In this document: positions 23,118 to 34,395 of the stretch, piece after piece | Numbering within the stretch: the stretch's first letter is position 1 | Layout: each line of letters starts with the position of its first letter | Source: Lingula anatina | Lineage: Eukaryota > Brachiopoda > Lingulata > Lingulida > Lingulidae | Reading direction: 5' to 3' | NCBI RefSeq assembly: GCF_001039355.2 | Contig: NW_019775888.1 | Coordinates: 137,954 to 175,412, forward strand | DNA length: 37,459 nt | Program-made: the position numbers and the translations under genes | Notes under the pieces: model-generated | What the model saw: the letters and a program-made list of their open reading frames with translations, nothing else | Databases searched by the model: none | What the model was told of the DNA's origin: nothing

Positions 23118-23630
23118 ATGCGGCGTAAAGTAAAGCTGACCTTCAGCCCGTGTTATTGTTCACGTGTTTATTAATGTATTTACTTTTTTGATGCACTATT
23201 CCAAGCTGTCCTCTTCACTTAATAGATATACGTCACGCAGGGTCATTTACGGTCGCTCTACGGTCGGTGTTTAGACGGTGAGGCCCTTATGTAGTAAAGT
23301 CAATGAAGTTTTGACACGGATTGCTGCGCCATCTTTTGATGAAAGTGCAAGGAATATTCGGTATGCAAAATCCTGATTCCAATACCGTACAGAACTCTTC
23401 ACGGCATTGCAATCCTTCAAGTTTTTTTTTCTTTGACACTTAGAACAGGCTAAAGAATCGTAATTCTGTAAACGGTTTTGGATATGGCATACATTTGAGG
23501 TCAAAAAGATTATATGGGATTCTCATGAAAATTAAGATTTGGGGCATAGGCTCTTTCATTGTGTGTTTTAAAATTACATCACACTGCATAAAATAGGGTG
23601 AACAGTGAACAGGCAACTTCAGACATCAAA

Positions 23631-26600
23631 ATGAATGGCTTAGAACAGAACGGAGAACGATGGTTGACATCCGATGAAATAGCGGGCATATGGCCACAAA
23701 TCCGATTGAACGCTGTAAGGGAATTTATAGGGTTATATCACAAGGAAAAGGATGCAAGAAAGAGGGGTCTCCTATGGGGAGACGAGGTGAGTTTCTCTCA
23801 ATGGTCGCATTTACAACACATGATCTGAGGACTAACTGATCAGCGGACTAAATTGTGAACGACGCCAATTGACCCCTGTTGAAAATGTTCACTCAGCCCA
23901 CATCACGGGCCGGGCCTGCTGAGGCCTAGCAATTAAATGGATTAAATCTTGGCTTCGAAGTTTAATTGCCTGGTCCCTGTAGTGTGGTATTAGTTGATTA
24001 GGCGGCATCGCTTTCAAGTGGAGTCGGCCAAATTTGATCCACGGACCAGTAAGTCTGGGGATGGTCTGTTCTGAATGTTGCCAAGGAGTTGCACGTAAGG
24101 GGATGGGTCATTTAAACATTTCGAGCGACGTGATTTATGCTAATTTATGTATTGCTAGTAAAGAATAAGATATATTGATGTGTCACTATTATTATATTTA
24201 GCAGTAGCAGTAAACGTAGTAGAGGTAGTACCTTATAATAGTATTAGTATTATCAGTGGTAGTTATCGCATTTCATCCATTTATTCCCTTTATAATTTTA
24301 GATTGAGTATATCCTGGTATACCTTGACCACGAGAACAAATCTGTTAAAGTTTCGCTAGAATCCGAAGAGCTATTGGAGAAATTAAAGAGATTAGATTTC
24401 AACAAGTAAATAAGCGTTGATGTTGTTTGACCTTGTCTATCTTGATTAACGCATTCTCAGAACTTTACATTGGATGCTTTTTAATATACTATTTCATACT
24501 CCCTATCATATTCTTACTGAAGAGAACAGCTTGTGTCATTCTGATTCGCCATTATAGCCATAATCACGGCATAGATAAAACCCTAGGCCAATGATATCAG
24601 CAAGAACTTAAAAATAAGTACAATGCACGTCAGCTAATTGCAAACCATTGAGAAATATATGATGCAGATGTAAATATTGTATATTTTATTTTCTTATTCA
24701 GTGTTTGTCCTGCCATGTGGCAAAGGGAGTACGCCCGTTACATGGTTGAATCGGTGCCTTTCGTGCCCTTTTCAGGAGGTATAGAGTCCATACGTTCTGT
24801 AGAAGCAAGTATGGCAAATAGGTATGTAATTAAGAAACAAATAAAATAATAAATAAATATATAGTTTTTTTTACATCCATTTACGCTCAGCATGTATTGT
24901 GCACGTGGGTTTGAAAGGGACTTAAAATGTAAAGGTTAACCCCCGCCACAGGCTCTGATGCCTACTTCAATGTTTACATATTAGCACAGCACGTGTGTCT
25001 GCATGATGTCAAAAAAGAATAACGTGAAATTTTCAGAGGGCAAACAAGCATATTTTTAATAAAGTAATAAATCTCGTGCTCTAAATTAGGTCAATGCATA
25101 TTCAATAACCAAAGGTTATTGGGATCATTATTTTGGACCAGAACTTTTTCACCCACTGCTGGCATTTTCAGTGGAATGTTTATTACATGAACTGTGGTGT
25201 ACTTACCAAATGTAATATATACTACATTTAGGAGGCAGTTGATTTCGATTGCAATGGGCTGTACAGACAAAGCTGTTCTTACTATGGGAGCCTATCCAAG
25301 GTGACTTGTTTTTGGCGTGATTTTATTAACATTTTTTGTTTTCTTGAAGTAATTATCTGATCGACAAAACAGCAGATTAAAAGTCAATTCCTCCTGTAAA
25401 ATGCTTCATCTTTCGCCACCATATCTGAAAATTTAATATGATTGTCAAATAAATTATTGTTTATAAAAAAAATTATATTCTATGTTTTGTGGACAATATG
25501 ATATCTGAGCAGTGCAGACCGTACGGTTAACTCGCTCAAACTGTTAACTTCACTCTTTTAGAACCGGAACCCCTTGTTTCACCCAACCAGCGCACGCACC
25601 AATCCCCACTTCCGGTGTTGCTCGTCCTCTGTTTTCTCCAGATGAGATATTTTCTGGGGAACGGTACCGGTAGGATAACACAAACATTGGCTATTTTATT
25701 AAGATTTATCGTTGTTTCGCATGTTTTATAAGGTTTACAAATGATGGAATAGGATAATTTTGATAGAACCTAAGGTGCCGTAAAGAATGAGTTATATTGA
25801 ACTAGGTTGCACGCTAAATCCTTGGGGACTCTTGCTGAATGCAATCAGATTAGCAGACTGACACGCCTCCTTTACTTTCCAACGTACTCGTATAATCGTA
25901 AATATTTCCACAATCTTCTCAACGCCAAGATTAAGCGTGTTAATCTTTTATATTAATCTGATTGCCGAGAGTTCCCATGGAACATTAGTGAACATTACTA
26001 GAAGTTGCATGTAGGTCAACATACCTCATTCTGCACGGCCCCTTACAATATTTGAAACAGGTCAATGGAGGAGGTTTGACATTGACTTTATATAGAAAAT
26101 TGAATCAAATATTTCAGACCAAGTATTTTTAAAGTCTACTTCAGCTAAAATGAAATCTATAGTAGCCTATACATGTTAAGTGTTTGTTTTTCACATATGT
26201 CCTAATTTAACTAGTTTACTGAACTATTTGAACCAAGGCAGATTAAAAAAAAAAAGATTATAAAACTAAATAAGTTTCAAAAACAATCTTTTCAGTGTAG
26301 CGGCACAAAACTGCACTTCAAACAAGAGAGGGAGATACACAGAACGCATACCAAGTATGTAGATTTATACACGTGTCATGTTAGAATACAGTGACCAATG
26401 ACCAATGTAAATTTGTCTCGGACTTAAGTAACCTCTCGAGTATGTCCAGCTTGCTCAAAGGCTTACCGAGGTCGATTTATCTCGACTTAAAATGCTTTTT
26501 TCTTAGTCATTGTTGTACATCAGAAGAGAATACTGATAAATGAGATGGACGTACCTAGGCGTGCAGCAAAAATATTGGGGTTGGATCTCCTCTCTTTTGA

Positions 26601-28012
26601 TTAAAACGTTTATTTGGGAAGGTGTATACCAAAACCGAAAATATTATGGAAAAATTAATCATCTAATGTATTTTTTTTTCAATTTCTTCCAACCAAATGT
26701 ACATTTTTTTATTTTATAGAAAGAAAACAATTATTGCTTTTATCCAACTCGCAAATTTCTTTAATTGTAAAACATACTAGAAATAATTTTACAAATTTCT
26801 CTTTTAAGAATCAAAACTTCCATCAATTATTTGCCCCAGACTACTGTACGCCCTTGATCACGTGATATGATGAGCATTGCATTCATTTTTTTTTACAGTA
26901 TTCAAAGACGTCCACACGATGGATGCCATTAAAAAAGACCTCTCACAGTCCAGCTATAAAGGCAAAGAACAGGAAAAGGCACAGCCAGGAACCATCCGTC
27001 TTGACATGTGTGTTTGCGGCGGTACCTGCTGCGCGCTGCAAGTGACCCTGCAGGCAGCAGATTTAGACGAAGCTAGAACTTTACACGATCAACTAACTCC
27101 CCTATGTCCAATTCTTGTAAGCTTAATAATAATAATAATAATAATATTAAAACAAAGTAACCTTCATGTAAATGAGGGTAAAATGTTGATTAATACCTGT
27201 GAGCACGTTTTCAAAAAAAAAAAAAAAAGAAAACTGTCGGCTTGAATTTTATGATTTTATGTACACGTACAATCGATCTTAGTACATTTAATATGATGGC
27301 ACTGAAAAAATGAGTCACGGCATTTATAGCTAAAAAACGTGTTAATTTATTTAATTTAGCAAGTTTTCTCATCAATTGTTTAAAAACGAATTAGATATTC
27401 ACCCATTCCGTAATCAAACTGTGATTTGATAGACCTTGATATGCTGAGATGGATGTAACTTTCAGCATACTTTTTGTTGGAGTGACATGTTGAAGAAACA
27501 TTAAAAAAAAACATTTTTATCAGATTGCAATACACCCCATGTCTTTTGATCGAGTTATATGGTTTGTTCGATAGATGGCGTTGAGCGCAGCTACCCCCAT
27601 TCACAGAGGTTACTTGTCAGAAATTGATTGCCGCTGGCCTTTATTTGTCCAATACACTGATGAGAAAACTCCAGAAAATATGTGGCAGGTATAAGATCGC
27701 CAAATATATCGTTGCTTTTATTCTATTCCGTTTTGCAAGAAAAATAAACTTGATTTCACTTAACGTTGATTTGATATTTTACGTTGCCATAAGAAGCAAT
27801 GGTTCAATTTCAATTACTACGAAGGCTCACGGTATAACAACAATAAGTTTCCGGGGTCATCTTTCCAGAACAAAAGATCCGGTGCTCACAGAACGACCAA
27901 GACCCGTAACGACTCAGTGAGTTGCTATGCACAACCTTATAACTCTTGCTATAACGACGGACCTATGTTCACTGACGACGAAATATTTGGGACGCTTGTG
28001 GATGAAGGTGAG

Positions 28013-28063
<51 letters not shown>

Positions 28064-29050
28064 TGCTTGGAGGATGATATCTTAGGAACACGTAAAACAC
28101 GAGTTAATCAGATAAATAACAATTGACCCTATGTTGATAATTGTTTTAGTTTCAATTGATATATCAATATATTTATATACAAAAAACATGATGATGTGCA
28201 AATGGAATATTATTTCTAATTTTATAAGTATTGACATTTTTACATAACATGTGTATTCCTTTTGAAAATATATTTCAAAATATTTCAAAAATATGCAGTA
28301 AATTTTATATAAGGAATGTGCTGTTTCATTTTAAGATGCAGTTTAATAAAAAATCGACAACTTTAACAAAGTCCCTCATATGATAATCCTTTACTCGATA
28401 TAAGCTTTACGTTGACGCGTGAGCAAAAGATTTAGCGACCCTCCGTAGAAGTATATATACTAAGATAAATGAATACATTTGTTCAAATCATAGCCAGTTG
28501 TATTATATATTTATTTATATACTTGCTCTCGATTGAATTTATAACCCACTTCTTTCTTAAACCTTCAGATGTGGATGAGGCAATGTCTTGTTACGTCACC
28601 AACTTGTTCTCGCGAGATCCTTGGGGATTATCTGAGAGCCACGTGCAACAGTCTGGAGTGGGCCGATTGAACTCCATCGGTCTTTATAATGTATGTGTGT
28701 AATAATTTATAGGATAATTACTGGGAAATTTGTTCTAGCACAGGGAAAAAAATAAATAAAAAAAAATTAAAAAAAGATACAGATAATATCGATGATTTAT
28801 AAATAACAGATTGCCATAGTAACATATTTGTTGGTTTGTCGTAAAAAGAAATATCAAACGTACATTCCTGTTTTCTTCCATGTAGTAATCTTTCAATATT
28901 TTACGTATGTCGATAATTCAAAATTTTACATTCAGGTCGTGCAAGGAAACAATTATCCGTCTGTTCGATTAAAAATCCCTTCGCAGTCTGCTGGTTGGTG
29001 CGTGGAATTCAGGCCACTAGATGTATGCTACATGTAACATATTGTAAATT

Positions 29051-29107
<57 letters not shown>

Positions 29108-30449
29108 CAACACAGGCGACTACAGTGTAGTTTAAAATACCAGGATACAATAAATGCTTCTAAAACCAATGTTTGGAAAATTAACTATTTCATGAATTTA
29201 AGATGTAGATGTATATTGTACTACTACTGGACTGTATTTTCATAAGTAAAAGGTGCCTGCCCCCCCCCCCCATGACTGCAGTCAAGTATAAAATGTTCAA
29301 CATTAGAGCAGCCAAACGGTATCAAGAAAATCGTGTACATGTATTTATACATAACATAATATAATATAATATAATATAATATAATATAATATAATATAAT
29401 ATAATATAATATAATAATGCTTTGTTCTATAGGTGCAGTTGACGGATTTCGAAAATGCTGCATTTTCAGTATTTCTAGTTTTGCTGACGCGGACCATTCT
29501 GACTTATGACCTTGACCTTGTAGTACCAATTTCAAAGGTAAAGAACGTATCAGCGTTACTCAACCTACATGTACTGAGCGCGATAGGCCTTTTGGTAGCC
29601 AAAATATTTTACTTGGCATTTTAAACACGTTGTCCTTTATTAACAGGATATAGCATACTCCAAAACGCTGAGAAGATTATGGGATATAAAGCAGATTGCG
29701 TTTCTCGAAAAATGTTACCGTTACGAATGAATTCAATTTTCTCCATTTCTGTTACTAAGGTTTACTCAGGAATCCGTTTACAGCGATGAATCAGTAATGT
29801 AGAAAGCAAATATATGATGGTATACACAATAACGCCGTAGATAGATAGATAGATTTTTATTTTACCATCTCCGAGCAGAATACAATATTTAACAGAACAA
29901 ACAAAACAAAAAGTACTTTACATATACCATTAATAATCGTAGGTTGACGAAAACATGGAAACAGCTTCAAAAAGAGACGCAGTGAGATCAAGCAAGTTTT
30001 ACTTCAGAGACGATATGTTTGGCGATAGAGGTGAAGTTTCCTATTGGAAAACAGAATTAAAGGTTTTTTTGTTAAGCATGTTAATTGATAGATGTCATAA
30101 TTCCGAAAGGGACGTTACGCTGTTATTTTGGTTCTAATGTTTTACGGTTGTCGGACTTTATTTTATACCACTGAAATTGGTGAAGTGTTGCATATTGTAA
30201 AATAATGATTAACGGTGCTAGCATATTGAACTTTTGTTTTCTATCTATATTTAAATGCACTTAATATTTTAGAGCTCCTTCATGCACAAAATGGTGTTCA
30301 AAAGGCAAAAGGCGTTAAAACTACTACAGCGTTTTCTTTGTTGACAGCCGACGAGATTATAAATGGGAAGGTATATCTACCGTTTTGTGCTTTATACATA
30401 TATTACTTTCTCTCTCTTCCTTTCTTTCTCTTCTTCTCTCTCTATCTCT

Positions 30450-30506
<57 letters not shown>

Positions 30507-31743
30507 TCATACACACACACACACCTAAGCACACTAAACTGTATTTTCATACCAGTTCAACACATGTTATAAACTTGGGTTAGGTGAGAGCGTATGGCAG
30601 GACATTTCTTAAAAATGGCCATGCAGAGACAACAAATAGTAGGCCCAGGATCACGCTGAGTTAAATAATAATGATAATATTCAGTTATTACACCCCCACC
30701 TACAGGAGTTTCAAGTGTACAGAGAAGCTAGACGGAATGATCTATATGTTGGTGAAGGTTTTTTATGGGTCTATTCAAAATAAGTGTTTTATTTTAGAGG
30801 CGTGAAGAAATATTCGTCAAAAAAATACATTGAATGCATTATGCAAAAGGGAAAATATCATGTATTTCAGGTCGTACTTACCTTTCTGAGGGTAGCTTTC
30901 TCAATTTCAAGACAATGTCTTTACGTCAAGCTATATGTGTCTGCGTGTCACTTGCATTTTCAGCCCAAAGCCTTCCCTGGACTTATCCCATTGGTTAACA
31001 GATACTTGGACGATCATGGCGGAATTGACATAGAAACCAGATTGGCTGCGAATCGGTACCTTGACTTCATAGGAAAACGAGGGTCTGGTAAGAAATGAAA
31101 TTAATTTTTACTGGATCATTTAACGTCACATATTAAACGTGTGCCTTTTAATTAGCAAACATAATATTCCTTTGAGCCATTTTCGTTATTGAGATAAAGG
31201 CTGGTAAAATTCAACGCAGTGGCAAAGATAAAAAAGCAAGAGCTAAAAAAGGGGGGTTATGTGTCTACATTTTATCAAGTTTTTACTTGGGTAAATCTCG
31301 GGAATTCTAATCTTGATTAATATTAGGTTTTAAAGTAAAATTACGTGAATTTTTGGGACTTTTTTATGTACATTACTTTCAATTTGCTATCAACTTTTAT
31401 AAAAAACGGAATGATATTTTAAATTTGATTTTGTTACGTGTACAATATAAAGTCAAAACAGCCCCCCCCCCCGTCTATGCACATCGTATATGTGTAGTTC
31501 ATATCAATAAAATGTTAATGTTTACTAAAATCCAAACTAAATACCAGTTTTATTTGTCATTGCAATATAACCATTTATTTCAACAGACATCTAATTTCAG
31601 GTGAAATACCAACAGTTGCTAGATGGATGCGAGAGTTTGTGACGTCACATCCAGACTACAAAAAGGATTCCGTAGTCAGTGAACACATCAATTATGACTT
31701 GATATCTCGATGCAATGAGATCTCAAGCATGAAATCAAAATAA
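23631..31743 (+). CDS. GCLC-like protein B (glutamate-cysteine ligase catalytic subunit paralogue), 16 exons
   Basis: Close paralogue of gene A in the same orientation, 3.1 kb downstream. Coding exons: 23631-23786, 24302-24405, 24702-24821, 25232-25300, 25562-25669, 26296-26354, 26899-27116, 27575-27688, 27869-28007, 28569-28690, 28936-29022, 29433-29537, 29943-30030, 30273-30370, 30964-31087, 31601-31743 (1854 nt, 617 aa). Exons 1-13 match gene A exactly in length and phase. Exon 14 is 9 nt shorter, and exon 16 ends earlier (NEISSMKSK) than gene A. All frames join. Glu52, Glu54, Glu96, Glu103, the VEASM Glu, the [21 protein letters not shown] core, RDP, VEFRPLD and VQLTDFEN are kept. DDRT is DEKT (Lys309), GWRVEFR is GWCVEFR (Cys425), and KSRYDS is KTRNDS. 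The start is chosen at the MNGLEQNG ATG because the leader GGCAACTTCAGACATCAAA matches gene A. Role is as for A: gamma-glutamyl ligase fold, substrate uncertain. Confidence 0.95.
23826..24088. mobile_element. MITE in gene B intron 1, same family as 10052-10347
   Basis: Arms CTGATCAGCGGACTAAATTG and CAAATTTGATCCACGGACCAG are inverted. The interior shares CTAGCAATTAAATGGATTAA, GAAGTTTAATTGCCTGGTCC and GGCGGCATCGCTTT with the 10-kb copy, and the outer right part shares TTCTGAATG. It is more degenerate than that copy. It lies 40 bp after the exon 1 donor and is absent from gene A's intron 1. Confidence 0.65.
25820..25980. mobile_element. Small fold-back element in gene B intron 5
   Basis: The left arm CCTTGGGGACTCTTGCTGAA then GCAATCAGATTA, GACTGACACGC is mirrored by GCGTGTTAATCTTTTATATT then AATCTGATTGCCGAGAG and TTCCCATGG. 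It also resembles 6655-6712 in the long-TIR element (GGGGATTCTTGCTTAATTGC, TCTGACACGTCTAC), suggesting a related family. Confidence 0.6.
27125..27147. repeat. (AAT)n microsatellite, intron 7 of gene B
   Basis: Starts 8 bases after the exon 7 donor, in the position corresponding to the AAT run in gene A intron 7. Confidence 0.8.
28013..28062. repeat. (AAT)n microsatellite, intron 9 of gene B
   Basis: About 16 AAT units directly after the exon 9 donor, matching the position of the AAT/ATT tract in gene A. Confidence 0.9.
29054..29102. repeat. (GT)n microsatellite, intron 11 of gene B
   Basis: About 24 GT units starting 32 bases after exon 11; gene A has an imperfect TG tract in the same intron. 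Confidence 0.9.
29350..29415. repeat. (ATAAT)n pentanucleotide repeat before exon 12 of gene B
   Basis: About 13 ATAAT units end 17 bases before the exon 12 acceptor (TTTGTTCTATAG), replacing most of the usual branch-point/pyrimidine region. Confidence 0.9.
30452..30524. repeat. (TC)n(AC)n compound microsatellite, intron 14 of gene B
   Basis: TC units pass into AC units ~80 bases after the exon 14 donor. Gene A intron 14 has a decayed CTCTCT-rich and ACACAC tract at 19746-19786. Confidence 0.9.
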
Positions 31744-31903
31744 TTATTCTAGAATCACCGAATTGTTTTTCCCCTGACGTCTTTATATTTAAAAGAGGAA
31801 ATGGTAGTGAACCAAAGGTCATAAATTACACAAAAGCAGCCCTGATAATTGGTATAACATATTGGTCCTCTCTCGCCTCAATTTACATGATCTGTTCTAG
31901 TAT

Positions 31904-32179
31904 CAGGCCTATCCAACTACCAGACTCGGCACATAGGGATCCTGAATTAACCGGTATATCGGACCACACTACCCGTTTTCAAGGTGTGTGTCAGATCGCA
32001 ATTTGGAGTATCATACCCCAGAACAAATTTTGTAGGACGATCGCGGGCTCATCCTGTCGGTGTTCTGACTGATACTCCGAAATGCAGTCTGACACACACC
32101 TTGAAAACGGGTAGTGTGGTCCGATATAGCGGTTAATTCAGGATCCTTATGTGCGGAATCTGGTAGTTGGGTAGGCCTG
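31904..32179. mobile_element. 276-bp MITE, second copy of the CAGGCCTA-CCAACTACCAG family
   Basis: Inverted ends CAGGCCTATCCAACTACCAG and CTGGTAGTTGGGTAGGCCTG, with long inner arms (CCACACTACCCGTTTTCAAG and its complement). Flanks are AGTAT and AGTAC, which fits a 5-bp target duplication with one change. It lies 160 bp past the gene B stop. Open frames on both strands here are by-products of the palindrome. Confidence 0.85.
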
Positions 32180-33889
32180 AGTACATTACGCTGCTCTTGT
32201 CTCCCCATTCACAGTATTCCTGTATCACAACAAGTCCTCTCTCCTCAAACACATAATTCTTATATCAGTTCACTCCTGTCTCCTCAATCACATAATTCCT
32301 CGTTCATATGGTTTCTTTATCCAGGAGGACTCTCCATGTGAAAATCAAATATTTTCTAAAGTTTTTGTAACATTAGTACTAGTAGCTTATGCTTTTACTT
32401 ATTGCAAGTAACAAGTGAAGTTAAACAATTTTTTTTAAATATATATATATTAATAAAAATCTAGCGAGTTATTAAATGGAATCTTAATTTCTTTAAGAGT
32501 CAACAAAGGTGAAAGTTGCTTTCCTGATAGGAAAAGATGGAAAATGTCAAATGCACATGAATTAAGTTTTATTTGATTAGTCTATTTCACAAACACATTG
32601 TAGGTTTCTGACATCCGTGAAACGCATGCAAATTGAGTTTTGAGAACAATCCAAGTATGATTATAATTCAAATAGAGATCGCCTTATAAAGAAATGTAGA
32701 ATGGCGGAATGACAAGTAAAATGGAAAATGCTGGTGATCACGTAGAAGACAATGTAGCGAAAAAAGGAAATACGTACACAGAAATAGAGTATACTAACTC
32801 TTGAATTTGTAGGAGAAATTTTGTGAATAAACGTTTGAAAACTCCAACTAGTCGTCATTACCGTCACTATAAGAGACCGTTCACATGAAAAATCTATTTT
32901 CTAAAAATCTAAAAATTTATTGGCGGTATCTTGTGATCACGGTCTGTGCCCTGAATACCCCATGGCGTAATTACTGGCAGCGCGAGCCAGTTACTTCCAA
33001 AGCTGTAATTAATTCCCGGCTGTGCTCGTAGGAGATTCTGACACTTTGGCGCATGCGCAGTAGTATCTCTAAACTGTGGAGTTCATCAGTTTAGTTGTGA
33101 CAACTCAAGCATACAGACGCGTAATACGGCTAGTGGTAGTGCTTGTTGTTGCACAAAATCGACAAACACATTTTTCAAAGCAACTGCGACCGTCATTTAC
33201 TTTCTAACTTCCTACTTAATCGGTAGTACACAGTTGCAAAATCATCAACTGTGGTGACGGAATGTCATGAGTTCAATTCTCACGCGACGCAAGTCAATTG
33301 ACCACAACGACGACCTCATATTTAACTGTGAGCACTATTCGTTTGGGAATTATATGTTTACTGTAGATAATTCAGGCGTACATTACCTAAATATCATTTC
33401 TCAATCCTATTCAATGTTTATCACTTATTTTCTTCATATCTTTTATAGAGGGACTTCCCACCACCAGTCCCCCACTTTGAAAGCGTTAGTTATTCAGTCC
33501 TGCTTGATATAAATCCGATATTCTACCTTTTTTATTTGACCACAGCACAGATTGCGATATGCGGTTATACAGGTAATGTATTGTGCCGCTAGGAGAAAAA
33601 AAAAGACCATACCTCTTCTAAGTAGCAAGGAACCACTTCAACATGGGCCGATGATACCGATATGAGTAATGGCCACCGGTAAGACCACATGGAGATTTAG
33701 AGCGGCGAAACACCCAATAGTACAGTAACGTTTAGCCCTGGAAGTGGCCTGAGTAGGTTACCATCAAGTTCACAGGCACGTAGAAAGGGTAGTGGAGGAT
33801 ACGCATTCATACAGACACTGTTATCGTCGACCATCTGTCAACAGGAAGGCGCGCTAACGATTCTTTGTTCAGGACGCGGGTGACACATC
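32180..33889. other. B-C intergenic region and 5' flank of gene C
   Basis: The first part is AT-rich, with candidate AATAAA at 32452-32457. From ~32930 the sequence is less AT-rich, with GGCAGCGCGAGCC, a GCGCATGCGC palindrome, and a short hairpin ACAGTTG-CAACTGT near 33230-33254. The last 20 bases before the gene C start read as a splice acceptor (TTCTTTGTTCAG, ending at 33871), so gene C may have a non-coding first exon somewhere in 33000-33860. Confidence 0.4.
33049..33058. promoter_or_regulatory. GCGCATGCGC palindrome (NRF-1-type motif) upstream of gene C
   Basis: The context TGGCGCATGCGCAG matches the consensus bound by NRF-1, usually found in housekeeping promoters lacking a TATA box. 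It is ~830 bp upstream of the gene C ATG, inside the only GC-richer part of this interval. Similar words also occur in dispersed repeats, so the promoter reading is tentative. Confidence 0.3.
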
Positions 33890-34045
33890 ATGGATGGTTT
33901 GACACAGAATGGAGAAAGGTGGTTGACGGCAGAGGAAATCAGTGACATTTGGCCGCGCATTCGCCTCCACGCCGTCCGGGAGTTTGTCGAAAAATACCAG
34001 GCGTATAAAAATGAAGCAAAGAAGGGTCTTCTATGGGGTGATGAG
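33890..34045 (+). CDS. GCLC-like gene C, exon 1 only (partial)
   Basis: A 52-codon first exon from ATG at 33890 to the donor GAG|GTAGGA at 34046. It is exactly the same length and phase as exon 1 of genes A and B. The protein begins MDGLTQNGERWLTAEE and ends LLWGDE, so the first metal-ligand Glu (Glu52) is present. By hand count it is 34/52 identical to B and 33/52 to A, against 40/52 between A and B, so C is the most diverged of the three. Its codons are more GC-rich and its leader differs. No exon 2 (expected to begin IEY-L or similar) was found in the remaining 3.4 kb. Intron 1 is therefore much longer than in A (884 bp) or B (515 bp), or the copy is a broken fragment. Confidence 0.85.
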
Positions 34046-34126
34046 GTAGGATATTTCTTAGTGGCCTTAGATTGCGATGCATTTCACATATTTTGTAAAG
34101 ATTGATGTCAATCTGTCAAAAACAAA

Positions 34127-34224
34127 CCCAGCAGGCAAACGGCATTGATTCTACGTTGATTCAACGTTGATCCACCAAAATTAACGTTGATTCAACGGTG
34201 AATCAATGTCGTTTGTCTGCTGGG
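34127..34224. mobile_element. 98-bp palindromic MITE (CCCAGCAG-CAAACG ends), intron 1 of gene C
   Basis: CCCAGCAGGCAAACGGCATT at the left and AATGTCGTTTGTCTGCTGGG at the right, with inner inverted ATTCAACGTTGAT words. This type of CCCAGCAGRCAAACG element is widespread in animal genomes. Confidence 0.85.
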
Positions 34225-34395
34225 AAGATTCTGGGATCATATTACCTGTATAGATCATGATCAATCAACATACATTTTGATGTACGTAGTTCATAAAAAA
34301 AGAGAGTGTGATAATTTTTACACCTTGTTTGCTGTCGAAAACAAGACACCTTGCTTGGAAATTTGTGTTCAAAGCCACAAACTAGTACAACACTA

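Noticed and set aside
23237-23246. ATGACCCTGC on the - strand, a core match to the antioxidant response element (RTGACNNNGC), ~385 bp before gene B
   Set aside because: The short core is expected several times by chance in 37 kb, the extended consensus does not fit, and I saw no equivalent at gene A or C.
31887-32208. Pair of similar frames on opposite strands ([10 protein letters not shown]-type)
   Set aside because: Mirror translations of the two arms of the palindromic MITE at 31904-32179; the same occurs at 18658-18900.
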